Below, in pieces: positions 31,307 to 40,058 of a stretch of DNA of 64,000 bases (position 1 is its first letter; the number at the start of each line of letters is the position of its first letter). The notes beneath the pieces were generated by a model. That model was not told where the DNA came from and did no database searches. It was given only the letters and a program-made list of their open reading frames with translations. The position numbers were made by a program, and so were the translations under genes. The DNA is from Acidobacteriota bacterium. Its GTDB lineage: Bacteria > Acidobacteriota > Terriglobia > Bryobacterales > Bryobacteraceae. The stretch spans positions 1 to 64,000 of the forward strand of contig CANIVU010000028.1 in assembly GCA_947470805.1 (NCBI GenBank), written 5' to 3'.

Positions 31307-32301
31307 GCGAGTTGCGGTGGTTGGTGGCGCTGGAGGCGGGGCTGTTTTTTTCGGTAGTGTGTTGGGAGACAACGGCGAGTTGGGCGGCGCCAACGTATGA
31401 GCCGGTACCGTTTGCGTTGGCGCTGGTGGGGGCGGCGACGGTCGGGATGTTGACGTGCCATGTGGGGCCGGCGTTTTACGCGTCGCGGTTTGCGGTGCCG
31501 GGATGGGCGATGGCGTGGTTGGCGTTTGGGTATTTGGAGTGGTTGTGGGGGCTCGCAGGCGCGGGTTGGGATGTGCTGGGCTGGCTTGTTCTTGGGGCAA
31601 CGGTGGTTTGTTGGCGGCCGGCGTGGCGTTGGGTGCCAGGGGCTTCGTTGGCGGTCGGCGTGGGGGTTCTGGGGTGGGCGTTGCAGGCGCAGTGGCGGGG
31701 CGTTGGCGCGACGAATCCTTACTACAGCTCGGGGCGGGAAACGATGTTCGGGTATTTCACGCCGGGGGTTTTGCTGGCGGCGGCACCGGCCATAGTGATT
31801 GCGTGGCGTATTGGGAAGGCGCGGCCGCAGGCGAAGGCGATTTGGTGGAGTGGGATTTTGGGCGTTTTGCTGCCGGCGGTGGTGGCGGTGGCGGTGGCGT
31901 CTGTGGCTACCGATGCGGGCGCTACTTTGCACTGGCGGCCTAGCTTATTCCGGGGATTCTATTGGGCGCTTCAGGGAATAGAGCAACTGAACGAGACAGC
32001 ACTGGCACTTGGCACAGGCACGCTGCTCGCGCCGTTAATTCTGAGCCTGTACGCACTGCGGGAATTGAATTCCGCCTGGACCGGGCGGCGCGCGATGCTG
32101 CTTGTTCCCGTTGGGCTGTGGGCGGCGGCGTGGCCGATCTCGCAGCTGATCGAACCGGGCGCGGGCTTCCGGTACTTCTTCAGCACCATTCACGTCTGGT
32201 GGGCGTGGGGCGTCATCGCGCTCGGCGCGGTGGCCGGGTTGCGGGTGCTGTTCTTGCCTGATTCCGGAAAGATGGAGTACCATCGTCGAGACAGCGCATG
32301 A
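31303..32301 (+). CDS. Polytopic membrane protein of unknown function
   Basis: 332 residues from ATG 31303, overlapping the permease stop (ATGA). About nine hydrophobic segments cover almost the whole chain, with Trp-rich stretches (WLAFGYLEWLWGLAGAGW; HVWWAWGVIALGAVAGL). No known motif is evident. Sandwiched between an ABC exporter and a 2Fe-2S ferredoxin with four-base overlaps on both sides, so it must be translated with them. It may be an accessory of the exporter. No haem-ligand His pattern is clear enough to claim a membrane redox role. Confidence 0.75.
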   Translation: MSELRWLVALEAGLFFSVVCWETTASWAAPTYEPVPFALALVGAATVGMLTCHVGPAFYASRFAVPGWAMAWLAFGYLEWLWGLAGAGWDVLGWLVLGATVVCWRPAWRWVPGASLAVGVGVLGWALQAQWRGVGATNPYYSSGRETMFGYFTPGVLLAAAPAIVIAWRIGKARPQAKAIWWSGILGVLLPAVVAVAVASVATDAGATLHWRPSLFRGFYWALQGIEQLNETALALGTGTLLAPLILSLYALRELNSAWTGRRAMLLVPVGLWAAAWPISQLIEPGAGFRYFFSTIHVWWAWGVIALGAVAGLRVLFLPDSGKMEYHRRDSA

Positions 32302-32651
32302 GCCTATTTAGCCGAAAACCCAAAGAAACCGCCAGCATCACCTACGTTTCGCACGCTGGTGTGAGCCAGACCTTCGAAGTCCCGGTGGGCACGTCCCTGA
32401 TGGAAGGCGGCGTGCGCAATGGCGTGGAGGAGATCGTCGCCGAGTGCGGCGGCGCCTGCATCTGCGCCACCTGCCATGTGTTCGTCGATGAGGCATATCT
32501 GCCGTTACTGGACAAGATGGAAGCGGGCGAGAACGAGATGCTGGGCAACACGCTGGTGAAGCGGCAGCCGAATAGCCGGTTGAGCTGCCAGATTCAAGTC
32601 ACAAAATCGCTGGACGGGATGGTGGTGCATACGCCTGAGGCGCAGGTCTAG
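32298..32651 (+). CDS. 2Fe-2S ferredoxin (adrenodoxin/ISC-Fdx type)
   Basis: 117 residues. The cluster ligands fit C-x5-C-x2-C-xn-C: Cys50, Cys56, Cys59 in AECGGACICATCHVFVD and Cys98 in RLSCQIQV, with one extra Cys54. The N-terminal beta-grasp region ITYVSHAGVSQTFEVPVGTS is typical. It transfers single electrons between a reductase and an acceptor in the cytosol. The adjacent gene, overlapping by one base, encodes a matching reductase, so the pair is probably functional together; the terminal acceptor (often a cytochrome P450 or Rieske oxygenase) is not in the window. Confidence 0.92.
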   Translation: MSLFSRKPKETASITYVSHAGVSQTFEVPVGTSLMEGGVRNGVEEIVAECGGACICATCHVFVDEAYLPLLDKMEAGENEMLGNTLVKRQPNSRLSCQIQVTKSLDGMVVHTPEAQV

Positions 32652-33856
32652 TGGCGGCTGGCGTCGTGATCGCCGGCGCGGGGCAGGCCGGTTTTCAGGC
32701 CGCTTGTTCGCTTCGCACGGAAGGGTACACGGGCCCGATCACGCTGGTGGGCGAGGAAGCGGGACTGCCGTATCAGCGGCCGCCGCTTTCCAAGGGCTGT
32801 TTGCGCGGCAAGCAGGAGTTGGACGAGATCGATCTGCGGCCGGTGGCCTTCTACGAAAAGCAGGACATCACGCTGCGGATGGGGGAGCGGATTCTGGCGA
32901 TTGACCGGGACGCGCGGCGCGTTTATTTGGCGGATGGGGAGGGGTTGGAATACGACTATCTGCTGCTGGCGACGGGGGCGAGTAATCGCCGGTTAGCCGG
33001 GCCGGGGGCGCTGTATTTGCGGACTCGCGAAGAGGCCGCGATGCTGCTGACGGAGTTGGAGGCGGCGGAGCGACTGGTGGTTGTGGGCGGCGGTTTTATT
33101 GGGCTGGAAGTGGCGGCGGCGGCGACGGCGCTGGAGCGGAAGGTGACGGTTGTGGAGCCGCAGGAGCGGCTGATGCAGCGCGCGGTGGGGCCGATTATTT
33201 CCGAGTATTTCCGGGCCATGCATGTGGGGCACGGGGTGGAGTTTGTGTTTGGCGAAGGGTGCACGGGGATTGACGACGACGGCGCTGTGCGGCTGACGAA
33301 TGGGGCCGTGCTGCCGGCGGATATGGTGGTGGCGGGGATTGGCGTGACGCCGCGGGCGGAGTTGGCAGTGGCGGCGGGGTTGTCTGTGGCCAATGGGATT
33401 GTCGTCGACGATTATTTGCGGACGGCGGATGAGCGAATCTATGCGATTGGGGATTGCGCCTCGTTTCCATCTCGGTTCGCGGGCGGGATGGCGCGGTTGG
33501 AATCGGTACAGAACGCGGTCGACCAGGCACGGTGTTTCGCGGAGGCGGTGTGCGGGCGGCCGCGGCCGTACGATGCGGTGCCGTGGTTCTGGACCGACCA
33601 GTTTGAAGCAAAGCTGCAAATGGTGGGCATTTCGCAGGGGTTTGACTGTGAAGTGACGCGCGGGGATCTGGCCAGCGGCAAGTTTTCGGTTTGCTATTTT
33701 CGGGACGGGCGGTTGATTGCGATCGACTCGGTGAACCGGCCGGCAGACCATTTGGCGGGGCGGAAGCTGATCGCGTATGGCGGGGGTATCACGCCGGAGC
33801 AGGCGGGGGATACGGAGTTTGACTTGAAGGTGGCGGCTCAGACAATTCCTGGGTGA
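32651..33856 (+). CDS. NAD(P)H-dependent ferredoxin reductase (FAD)
   Basis: 401 residues from a GTG that shares a base with the ferredoxin stop (tagtg). N-terminal FAD Rossmann motif GAGQAGFQAACSLR, then YQRPPLSKGCLRG, a second nucleotide-binding motif VVGGGFIGLEVAAAATAL (~140-157), IYAIGDCASFPSRF and a reductase C-terminal domain (PWFWTDQFEAKLQMVGIS, ~298-316). This is the rhodocoxin/putidaredoxin-reductase family, which reduces the partner ferredoxin. Last gene of the operon; its stop codon lies inside a long hairpin that follows. Confidence 0.92.
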   Translation: MAAGVVIAGAGQAGFQAACSLRTEGYTGPITLVGEEAGLPYQRPPLSKGCLRGKQELDEIDLRPVAFYEKQDITLRMGERILAIDRDARRVYLADGEGLEYDYLLLATGASNRRLAGPGALYLRTREEAAMLLTELEAAERLVVVGGGFIGLEVAAAATALERKVTVVEPQERLMQRAVGPIISEYFRAMHVGHGVEFVFGEGCTGIDDDGAVRLTNGAVLPADMVVAGIGVTPRAELAVAAGLSVANGIVVDDYLRTADERIYAIGDCASFPSRFAGGMARLESVQNAVDQARCFAEAVCGRPRPYDAVPWFWTDQFEAKLQMVGISQGFDCEVTRGDLASGKFSVCYFRDGRLIAIDSVNRPADHLAGRKLIAYGGGITPEQAGDTEFDLKVAAQTIPG

Positions 33857-33877
33857 CTGTCACCCAGGAATTGTCTG
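33839..33877. terminator. Perfect 18-bp hairpin between convergent genes, likely bidirectional terminator
   Basis: Arms cagacaattcctgggtga (33839-33856) and tcacccaggaattgtctg (33860-33877) are exact complements, with a 3-base loop. The stop codon of the ferredoxin reductase is the end of the left arm. The convergent SDR gene ends one base beyond the right arm, at 33879. There is no clear T-run on either side, so termination may rely on the stem or on Rho. Confidence 0.75.
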
Positions 33878-33878
33878 G

Positions 33879-34601
33879 TTAGTATTTGGTTTGGAAGAGG
33901 GCGTCCATGCGGCGCCCTTTGGGGCGGGGCGGTTCGGCGCCGGATAGCAGGGCTTCGCGGTGCGGCAGGACTGTGTCGAGCGAATTGGGGTGCGTGGCGA
34001 TGAGGAATTTGCCTTCGCGCGCTCCGTCGATCATCGATTGCGCGACCTCCGTGGTGGGCGCGCCGCGTTCGATGAACCCTCGGAACTGTTCGGCGAATTC
34101 GCCGGTGAGTTCGTTGGCCAGATTTGATTGGGTGAACGAGGGCGTGGCGACCGAGATGCCAATCTCCGAGCCCAGAGCGCGGAGCTCGTGGAGGCAGCTT
34201 TCGGCCAGGGCTAGCAGGGCGGTTTTGGACGCGCAGTAGTCCGTCGAATACGGCATGGGCAGCAGCGCGGCCATGGAGGCCGTGAAGACGATGCGGCCCT
34301 TGTGCCCGGCGGCGAGCCAGCCGGGGATCAGGATCTGCAACGCGCGGCGCGGGGCATGGAAGTTGACACGCCATACCTCATCGCTGGCCGGGGCCCAGGC
34401 GGGGCCGGGCTGGCCGATGATGCCGGCGTTGAGGAAGACCAGGTCGTAGAGATCGTAGGGGATTTCGGCAGCATCGGCGACGGTGATGCCGGGGGCCTCG
34501 CGCACGTCAATCGCGATGACTTCGTAGCCATCGGCGCGCAACAGATCCACTAGCGCGGCGCCGATGCCGCTGGCTCCGCCGGTAACTAGCGCGCGCTTCA
34601 A
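33879..34601 (-). CDS. Short-chain dehydrogenase/reductase (SDR)
   Basis: 240 residues from a TTG start with AAGGAG 5 bases upstream. The cofactor motif TGGASGIGA is at residues ~7-15, and the NAG motif is in LVFLNAGIIGQ. The catalytic Ser is in FTASMAALL, followed by Tyr-x-x-x-Lys as YCASK. A DVR sequence after beta-2 suggests NAD preference, as an acidic residue there usually disfavours NADP. Substrate unknown. The TTG start overlaps the stop of the upstream DUF1501 gene by four bases (TTGA), so it is the third gene of the DUF1553-DUF1501-SDR unit. Confidence 0.9.
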   Translation of the reverse strand: MKRALVTGGASGIGAALVDLLRADGYEVIAIDVREAPGITVADAAEIPYDLYDLVFLNAGIIGQPGPAWAPASDEVWRVNFHAPRRALQILIPGWLAAGHKGRIVFTASMAALLPMPYSTDYCASKTALLALAESCLHELRALGSEIGISVATPSFTQSNLANELTGEFAEQFRGFIERGAPTTEVAQSMIDGAREGKFLIATHPNSLDTVLPHREALLSGAEPPRPKGRRMDALFQTKY

Positions 34602-36004
34602 ACGATCTCCTTGATCACTTCGCCGTGGACTTCTGTGAGCCGTTCGCGGCGGCCTAAATGCAGATAGCTAAGCGCATCTTGCGTGAGGCCGAGCTGGTTC
34701 AGAACCGTCGTGTGGATGTCGCGGAAGTGCATGGGGCGTTCGATGGCGCGGAGGCCGATGGCGTCGGTGTTGCCCACCACTTGTCCGCCTTTGATGCCGC
34801 CGCCGGCCATCCACATGGTGAAGCCCAAGTTGTGGTGGTCGCGCCCCTTGTTGCCTTGCGATTCGGGGGAGCGGCCGAATTCCCCGCCCCAGAGGACGAG
34901 GGTCGTATCAAGCAGGCCGCGGCGTTTCAAGTCCTTCAACAGCGCGGTTACCGGCTGATCGGTATGCATGGCCATGCGGAGGTGGTTTTCTTCGATGTCG
35001 CCATGGGCGTCCCACTGCATGTTGCCGGGGCCGCCCCCGCTGACAACGCAGGTGAAGCGGACGCCGCGTTCGACCAGGCGGCGGGCCAGCAGGCAGCGGC
35101 GGCCGTAGTCGTCGGTCTCCTTTTTGCCGATGCCATAGAGGGCCTTGGTTTCTTCGGTTTCCTTGGAGATATCGAAGGCTTCCGGGGCTTCGGTCTGCAT
35201 GCGGAAGGCGAGATCGTAGGACGCGATGCGGGCTTCCATTTCCGAGTCGCCGGGCTTCATGCCGGCTTCGTTCAGGCCGCGGAGGAAGTCGAGCGTTTCT
35301 TTGCGCTGGCTGGAGGTGATGCCTTGCGGGAGATCCAGGTTCAGGACGGGCTTGGCGCCGCTGCGGAGCATGGTGGGCTGATAGACGGCAGGCAGGAACC
35401 CTTGCATGTACATGGGCTGGCCGGCTTCGAGCGCGCCCTTGGGATCGGGCAGGACGCAGTAGGCGGGGAGCGAGTTGCTCTCCGAACCGAGGCCGTAGGT
35501 GACCCAGCTACCCATGTTCGGGAAGCCGGGGAGAATGCGGCCGGTCATGAGCTGATACTGGGCGGCGGAGTGGACCACCATGTCGCCATGGCAGCCGCGG
35601 AGCACGGCGAGATCGTCGACCACGGTCGACAGGTGGGGGAAGAGATCGGAGACTTCGATGCCGCTTTTTCCGTATTTTTTGAACGTTCTCTTAGTGCCGA
35701 GGAGCGTGGCGTTGGGGGCGACGAACTGGTACTTGGCTTCGCCGAATTCGGCGGGCCGTTTCTGGCCGTCGAGCTTGTTGAGCAGCGGCTTGGGATCGAA
35801 GGTTTCCACCTGGCTGGGGCCGCCGGCCATGAAGAGGAAGATGACTGATTTGGCTTTGGCGGGAATGTGGGGGGGCTTGGGCGCGAGCGGGTTTTTGACG
35901 GCGGCCTGGGCGTCGAGCGAGGCCAGCGCCAGGGCTCCGAAGCCACAGAAGGCGTCGGCCACGAATTCGCGCCGGTTGCGGGTGGGGCGGCTGTGTTCTT
36001 TCAT
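34598..36004 (-). CDS. DUF1501 family exported protein (second copy)
   Basis: 468 residues. The N-terminus has a Tat-like twin arginine and hydrophobic stretch (NRREFVADAFCGFGALALA). Family landmarks are SVIFLFMAGGPSQVETFDPK (~53-72), HSAAQYQLMTGRILPG, NMGSWVTYGLGSES, QWDAHGDIEENH, LVLWGGEFGRSPES and YLHLGRRERLTEV. It is paired with a DUF1549/DUF1553 gene that ends 6 bases upstream, mirroring the 2110-5819 pair. Role as for the first copy: periplasmic and of unknown activity. The two copies are clearly diverged, so not a recent duplication. Confidence 0.92.
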   Translation of the reverse strand: MKEHSRPTRNRREFVADAFCGFGALALASLDAQAAVKNPLAPKPPHIPAKAKSVIFLFMAGGPSQVETFDPKPLLNKLDGQKRPAEFGEAKYQFVAPNATLLGTKRTFKKYGKSGIEVSDLFPHLSTVVDDLAVLRGCHGDMVVHSAAQYQLMTGRILPGFPNMGSWVTYGLGSESNSLPAYCVLPDPKGALEAGQPMYMQGFLPAVYQPTMLRSGAKPVLNLDLPQGITSSQRKETLDFLRGLNEAGMKPGDSEMEARIASYDLAFRMQTEAPEAFDISKETEETKALYGIGKKETDDYGRRCLLARRLVERGVRFTCVVSGGGPGNMQWDAHGDIEENHLRMAMHTDQPVTALLKDLKRRGLLDTTLVLWGGEFGRSPESQGNKGRDHHNLGFTMWMAGGGIKGGQVVGNTDAIGLRAIERPMHFRDIHTTVLNQLGLTQDALSYLHLGRRERLTEVHGEVIKEIV

Positions 36005-36010
36005 GACGGG

Positions 36011-38011
36011 TTACTCCACGTAGGCGAACGAATTCAGGTTGAGAACGGCGAGGGCGAACTCGCGGAGCGGACGATTGCCGCTGAGGTATTGGGCGGCCAG
36101 GGCGAGTTCCTTGGCGTTCGGGGAGCGGCCGGTGGCCAGTTGCCAGGCGCGTTCGGTGATGCGTTTCGGGTCGGCGCCGGCTTCTTTGGTGAGGCGGGCG
36201 GCAAAGGCGTCGGCCATCGCGGAGGCGAACTCGCCGTTGGTCAATTCCAGGGCTTGCGGGGCATGGGTGCTGGATTCGCGGCGGGCGCATGAGATCTGCA
36301 TGTCGGGCGCGTCGAAGGCGTCCATCATGGGCAGGCGCAGGTTGCGCTTGGCGATGAGGTAGACGCTGCGGCGATCGTGTTCCGACTTGTCGGCGGCGAT
36401 GGCCCACTGGCTGGGCTTGTAGAGCAAATTGGTAAGTTCCTTGTCGACCGGCACCATGATGCTGGGGCCACCCATTTTCAAGTTCAGCCGGCCGGCGACG
36501 GCGAGCATGGAGTCCCGCATCTCTTCAGCTTCCAGGCGGCGGCGGGAGGCGTGCCAGAGGTATTTGTTTTCGGGGTCCTTGGCCATGTTGGCTTCGAAGG
36601 CCGGTGAGTTGTAGGACTGTTTCCATGTACTGGAGTTCAGCAGCAGGCGGTGCATTGGCTTCAGCTTCCAGCCGCCGGCGATGAACTGATTGGCCATCCA
36701 ATCGAGCAGTTCCGGGTTGGTGGGGCGCAGGCCCATTTTGCCGAAATCGTTGGTCGTGGCGACGATACCGCGGCCTAAATACCAGTGCCAGATGCGATTG
36801 GCCATGACGCGGGCGGTGAGCGGATTTTCCGGCGCGACGACCCATTCGGCCAGTTTTGTGCGCGGATTTTCGGGGAGCGTTTCGCGTTCAGGGGCGCCGT
36901 CGGGGAGCAGCACGCCGAGGGGCCGGGCACCCACTTTATCCTTCGGCCGGGTATATTCGCCGCGCTCCAGGAGGTGGATGGGGGTGGCGCGTTTGAAATC
37001 GTTTTCCACGCTGTAGAGAGCGGGGAGAGGCGCGGGGAGACTGTCGGTGGCGTCTTCCAACTGCTTTTCGATGGCCGCGAGCTCGTCGCCTTCCTTGCCC
37101 TTCATGGAGGCTTTTATCTTCTTGATCTCGTCTTCAGTGGCCTTGGCCTTGGCTTTCCAGGCGGCTTGTTCGGCTTCGGAGGCCAGGGCGATATCCTTGT
37201 CGTGAGTGGCGGCGAAGTAGGCCTGGATGCGATAGTAGTCCGACTGGCGGAAGGCGTCGAACTTGTGATCGTGGCAGCGGGCGCAACCGATCGTCACGCC
37301 GAGGAAAGCGGCGCCAACGATGTTGGTCATCTCGGTGAGCACTTCCGAACGGCTGCTGGCGACCTCCTGATTGCCGGCGTTTTTGCGAAGCGGGCCCATT
37401 CGTTGGAGGCCGCTGGCGACGCGAAGCCATTCGGCCTTGGCATCCATTTCGTCGCCCGCCAACTGCTCCATGACGAAGCGGTCGTAGGGCTTGTCTTCGT
37501 TCAGAGAGCGAACGACGTAATCGCGGAAACGCCAGGCGCCATTGCGGTGGGTATCGTATTCAAAACCATCGGTCTCCGAGTAGCGAACGACATCGAGCCA
37601 GTGCTGGGCCCAACGTTCACCGTATTGCGGGGAGGCCAGATAGCGTTCGACGACCTTCTCCCAGGCGTTGGGGGATTTGTCGGTTTCAAAAGCGCGAATC
37701 TCTTCGGGGGTGGGCGGCAGGCCGAGCAGGGCGAAGGAGGCGCGGCGGATGAGCGTGCGACGATCGGCTTCCGGCGCGGGCGCCATTTCTTCCTGTTTGA
37801 GGCGGGCGAGGACGAAGGCGTCGATGGGGTTCTTGACCCAGGCTTTATCGGCGGGTGCGGTGAAGGTGGGGACTGCGGGAGTTTGGCGCGGTTGGAAAGA
37901 CCAATGGCGGCGTTCGACGGCAGTGTAGGTTCCGAGGGGGGCGGTCGTCTCGGCGATCAACTGCGTGGTGACTACAAACGAAAGGAGAATCGCAATCGAC
38001 GAAGACTTCAT
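36011..38011 (-). CDS. DUF1549/DUF1553 protein without the N-terminal PSCyt1 haem domain
   Basis: 666 residues from ATG 38011, which gives the signal peptide MKSSSIAILLSFVVTTQLIA. Longer readings upstream lack a signal peptide. DUF1549 begins almost at once (WVKNPIDAFVLARLKQEEMA, LIRRASFALLGLPPTPEEIR, RWAQHWLDVVRYSETDGFEY), with CARCHDHKFDAF as the only CxxCH. A helical Lys/Glu-rich insert follows (~300-335). DUF1553 is at ~400-640 (TARVMANRIWHWYLGRGIV, TNDFGKMGLRPTNPELLDW). Compared with the copy at 3477-5819 it lacks the PSCyt1 CGACH site, so probably binds one haem fewer. Co-transcribed with DUF1501 and the SDR. Confidence 0.92.
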   Translation of the reverse strand: MKSSSIAILLSFVVTTQLIAETTAPLGTYTAVERRHWSFQPRQTPAVPTFTAPADKAWVKNPIDAFVLARLKQEEMAPAPEADRRTLIRRASFALLGLPPTPEEIRAFETDKSPNAWEKVVERYLASPQYGERWAQHWLDVVRYSETDGFEYDTHRNGAWRFRDYVVRSLNEDKPYDRFVMEQLAGDEMDAKAEWLRVASGLQRMGPLRKNAGNQEVASSRSEVLTEMTNIVGAAFLGVTIGCARCHDHKFDAFRQSDYYRIQAYFAATHDKDIALASEAEQAAWKAKAKATEDEIKKIKASMKGKEGDELAAIEKQLEDATDSLPAPLPALYSVENDFKRATPIHLLERGEYTRPKDKVGARPLGVLLPDGAPERETLPENPRTKLAEWVVAPENPLTARVMANRIWHWYLGRGIVATTNDFGKMGLRPTNPELLDWMANQFIAGGWKLKPMHRLLLNSSTWKQSYNSPAFEANMAKDPENKYLWHASRRRLEAEEMRDSMLAVAGRLNLKMGGPSIMVPVDKELTNLLYKPSQWAIAADKSEHDRRSVYLIAKRNLRLPMMDAFDAPDMQISCARRESSTHAPQALELTNGEFASAMADAFAARLTKEAGADPKRITERAWQLATGRSPNAKELALAAQYLSGNRPLREFALAVLNLNSFAYVE

Positions 38012-38036
38012 GGGTTGTCCGTGATTATATAAGAGG

Positions 38037-39245
38037 ATGGCTCTTGTTTCTATGGTGAATAAACGGTTATGCATGGCCCTGTTGGCCGTGTCGATGTGGG
38101 GTGCGCCGGGGATGGATCCGGCGGTATTGCAGCGCATTCCCAAACGGATGCAGGAGTTGGTGGACGCTGGCGTGTTATCCGGTACGGTGACGCTGGTGCA
38201 GCGGCATGGGGCCGTTGCCAGTTTGGAGGCCGTGGGCTGGGCCGATATCGAGGCGAAGAAGCCGATGAAGGCCGATACGATTTTCCAGGTGATGTCGATG
38301 ACCAAGCCATTCGTGGGCACGGCGATCATGATGCTGGCCGATGAAGGGAAACTGGCCATTGGCGATGCGGTAGAGAAGCATTTGCCGGAGTTTCGTGGGC
38401 AGTTGGTGATGGCGCAGAAGAACGACGATGGGTCGCTTTTGTTGAAGAAGCCGGCGCGGGTGATTACGATTCACGACCTGATGACGCATTCTTCCGGCAT
38501 GTCGTATCTGCCACCGGCGGGGATCAAAGAGTTGAACACGACGATGGAGCGGACGCTGGCCGACGCGGTGCTGCTGTATTCGCAGATGCCGCTCGAGTTC
38601 GAGCCGGGCAGCAAGTGGCAGTATTCGAATTTGGGCATCGCGATTCTGGGGCGGATCATTGAGGTGCGCTCCGGAATGCCTTTTGAGAAGTTTTTAGAGA
38701 CGCGAATTTTCCAGCCATTGGGGATGAAAGACAGCCACTTTTTCCTGCCGGCGGAGAAGCATTCGCGGCTGGCGGCGATCTATAAGAAAGGCCCGGATGG
38801 GAAGTTGGTGAAGGCCGGGGACGAGACGCTGGGCGGATACGCGCTGAACTTCCGCAAGGGCGCGAAGTATCCGGCGCCGGAGTGGGGGCTGTACACGACC
38901 GCGCAGGATTTGGCGGCGTTCTACCAGATGCTGTTGAGCGGCGGGAAGAAGCTGATTTCGCGGTCGGCGATTGAGGTGATGACACGGAAGCAGACCGGGC
39001 AACTGCGGGCCGGGCATATGCCGAACACGGCGTTCGGGTTGACGTGGGAGGTGATCGATGACCCGCGCGGCGAGCTGGCGTATCTGTCGACGGGGACCTT
39101 TGGGCACGGCGGGGCGTTTGGGACGCATGGCTGGGTGGACCCGAAAAAGGACATGGTTGGCGTGTTCCTGATCCAGATGACGGGCATTGATCCGGGCGCC
39201 AAGTATGGGTTTATGCAGATGGCCAACGCCGCGGTGATTGATTGA
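38037..39245 (+). CDS. Serine hydrolase, class C beta-lactamase/esterase-like
   Basis: 402 residues with signal-peptide character (residues ~6-25; ATG 38052 may be the true start). The penicillin-binding fold motifs are SMTK (S-x-x-K, in FQVMSMTKPFVGT, ~residue 86) and YSN (KWQYSNLGIAILG, ~200). A late HGGAFGTHG stands in place of KTG. The FKMxH-like dimer region and conserved IHDLMTHSSGMSY are also present. Such proteins are periplasmic esterases, D-aminopeptidases or carboxypeptidases more often than beta-lactamases. Transcribed away from the DUF1553 gene across 25 bases, so the promoters must overlap. Substrate unknown. Confidence 0.9.
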   Translation: MALVSMVNKRLCMALLAVSMWGAPGMDPAVLQRIPKRMQELVDAGVLSGTVTLVQRHGAVASLEAVGWADIEAKKPMKADTIFQVMSMTKPFVGTAIMMLADEGKLAIGDAVEKHLPEFRGQLVMAQKNDDGSLLLKKPARVITIHDLMTHSSGMSYLPPAGIKELNTTMERTLADAVLLYSQMPLEFEPGSKWQYSNLGIAILGRIIEVRSGMPFEKFLETRIFQPLGMKDSHFFLPAEKHSRLAAIYKKGPDGKLVKAGDETLGGYALNFRKGAKYPAPEWGLYTTAQDLAAFYQMLLSGGKKLISRSAIEVMTRKQTGQLRAGHMPNTAFGLTWEVIDDPRGELAYLSTGTFGHGGAFGTHGWVDPKKDMVGVFLIQMTGIDPGAKYGFMQMANAAVID

Positions 39246-39302
39246 CGGAATCCTGATCTTTCGCTTACAACTTTTCCAGAGGGCGGGCGCAGACTGTGAG
39301 GC

Positions 39303-40058
39303 ATGAGACTCATTTGTTTGGTATCCGCCCTTTTCCTTTCTTGCACTTACGCGCAGCCGGCGATTTTTGGGGCAGCCGGCGGTGACGCCGCGGCGATCCG
39401 GCCGGCGGTGATTGCGTTTCAGAACGCGCTGGGGCCATTGAATGCGCCGGGGCCGGTGGGCGACGCGAACGGGCGGAGGGAGATCAATTGGGACGCGGTT
39501 CCGGCCGGTTTTTCGGCACCGAATGCGCTGCCGGCGGACTTTTTCAACAAGAATTCGGTGCGCGGTGTGGTGTTGACGATTGATGGATCGGGGGCGAATG
39601 GGCTGCAGGTGAGCGCGAATGAGGGCGACGGACCGGTGCGTTTTGACACGATTCTGCCCGGTTATTCGTCACTTTTCACCACTTTTAGTGCGCAAAAACT
39701 GTTCACTTCGACGGGTAAGAACGACTACAACGTGGATTTTTATGTCCCGGGGACGCAGGTGAAGGGGAAAGTTTCGGGGTTTGGGATCGTTTTCGCGAAC
39801 GTCGCGCTGCCGTTTACGACGGCGGTGGAACTCTATAACGCGGATGGTTTTTTGTTGGGAAGGTACTTTGCGCCGGTGGCGGCGAAGGGATTGTCGTTTG
39901 TGGGGATCCAGTTTCAGAACCGGATGATTACGCGGGCGCGGATTGTACCGGGGAACGCGGTGATTGGGACGGCCGACGATCCGGCGAACGGGCGGAACGT
40001 GGTGGTGGTGGACGATTTGATTTATGGGGAGCCGGTGAGCGACTGCGTGGCGAATTAG
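39303..40058 (+). CDS. Exported protein of unknown function
   Basis: 251 residues. Signal peptide at residues 1-17 (LVSALFLSCTYAQ). Mature chain starts PAIFGAAGGDAAAIRPAVIA and is predicted beta-rich, with NDYNVDFYVPGTQVKGKVSG, VELYNADGFLLGRYFAP and VVVVDDLIYGEPVSDC near the end. The pattern of a predicted jelly-roll with a final acidic VVDDLIYG is seen in exported proteins of soil Acidobacteriota that carry sorting tails, but no C-terminal sorting signal is visible here. The family is not recognised with certainty. Its stop overlaps the convergent membrane-protein gene by four bases. Confidence 0.7.
   Translation: MRLICLVSALFLSCTYAQPAIFGAAGGDAAAIRPAVIAFQNALGPLNAPGPVGDANGRREINWDAVPAGFSAPNALPADFFNKNSVRGVVLTIDGSGANGLQVSANEGDGPVRFDTILPGYSSLFTTFSAQKLFTSTGKNDYNVDFYVPGTQVKGKVSGFGIVFANVALPFTTAVELYNADGFLLGRYFAPVAAKGLSFVGIQFQNRMITRARIVPGNAVIGTADDPANGRNVVVVDDLIYGEPVSDCVAN

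Noticed and set aside
34658-35848. Long plus-strand frame opposite the second DUF1501 gene
   Set aside because: Sense gene has all family motifs; the antisense frame is a high-GC artefact.
36785-38032. Long plus-strand frame opposite the second DUF1553 gene
   Set aside because: No recognisable domain and fully antisense to a conserved coding region.
38037-39245. Calling the serine hydrolase a beta-lactamase resistance gene
   Set aside because: S-x-x-K and Y-x-N are shared by esterases and peptidases; the KTG-equivalent is altered and there is no regulator nearby.
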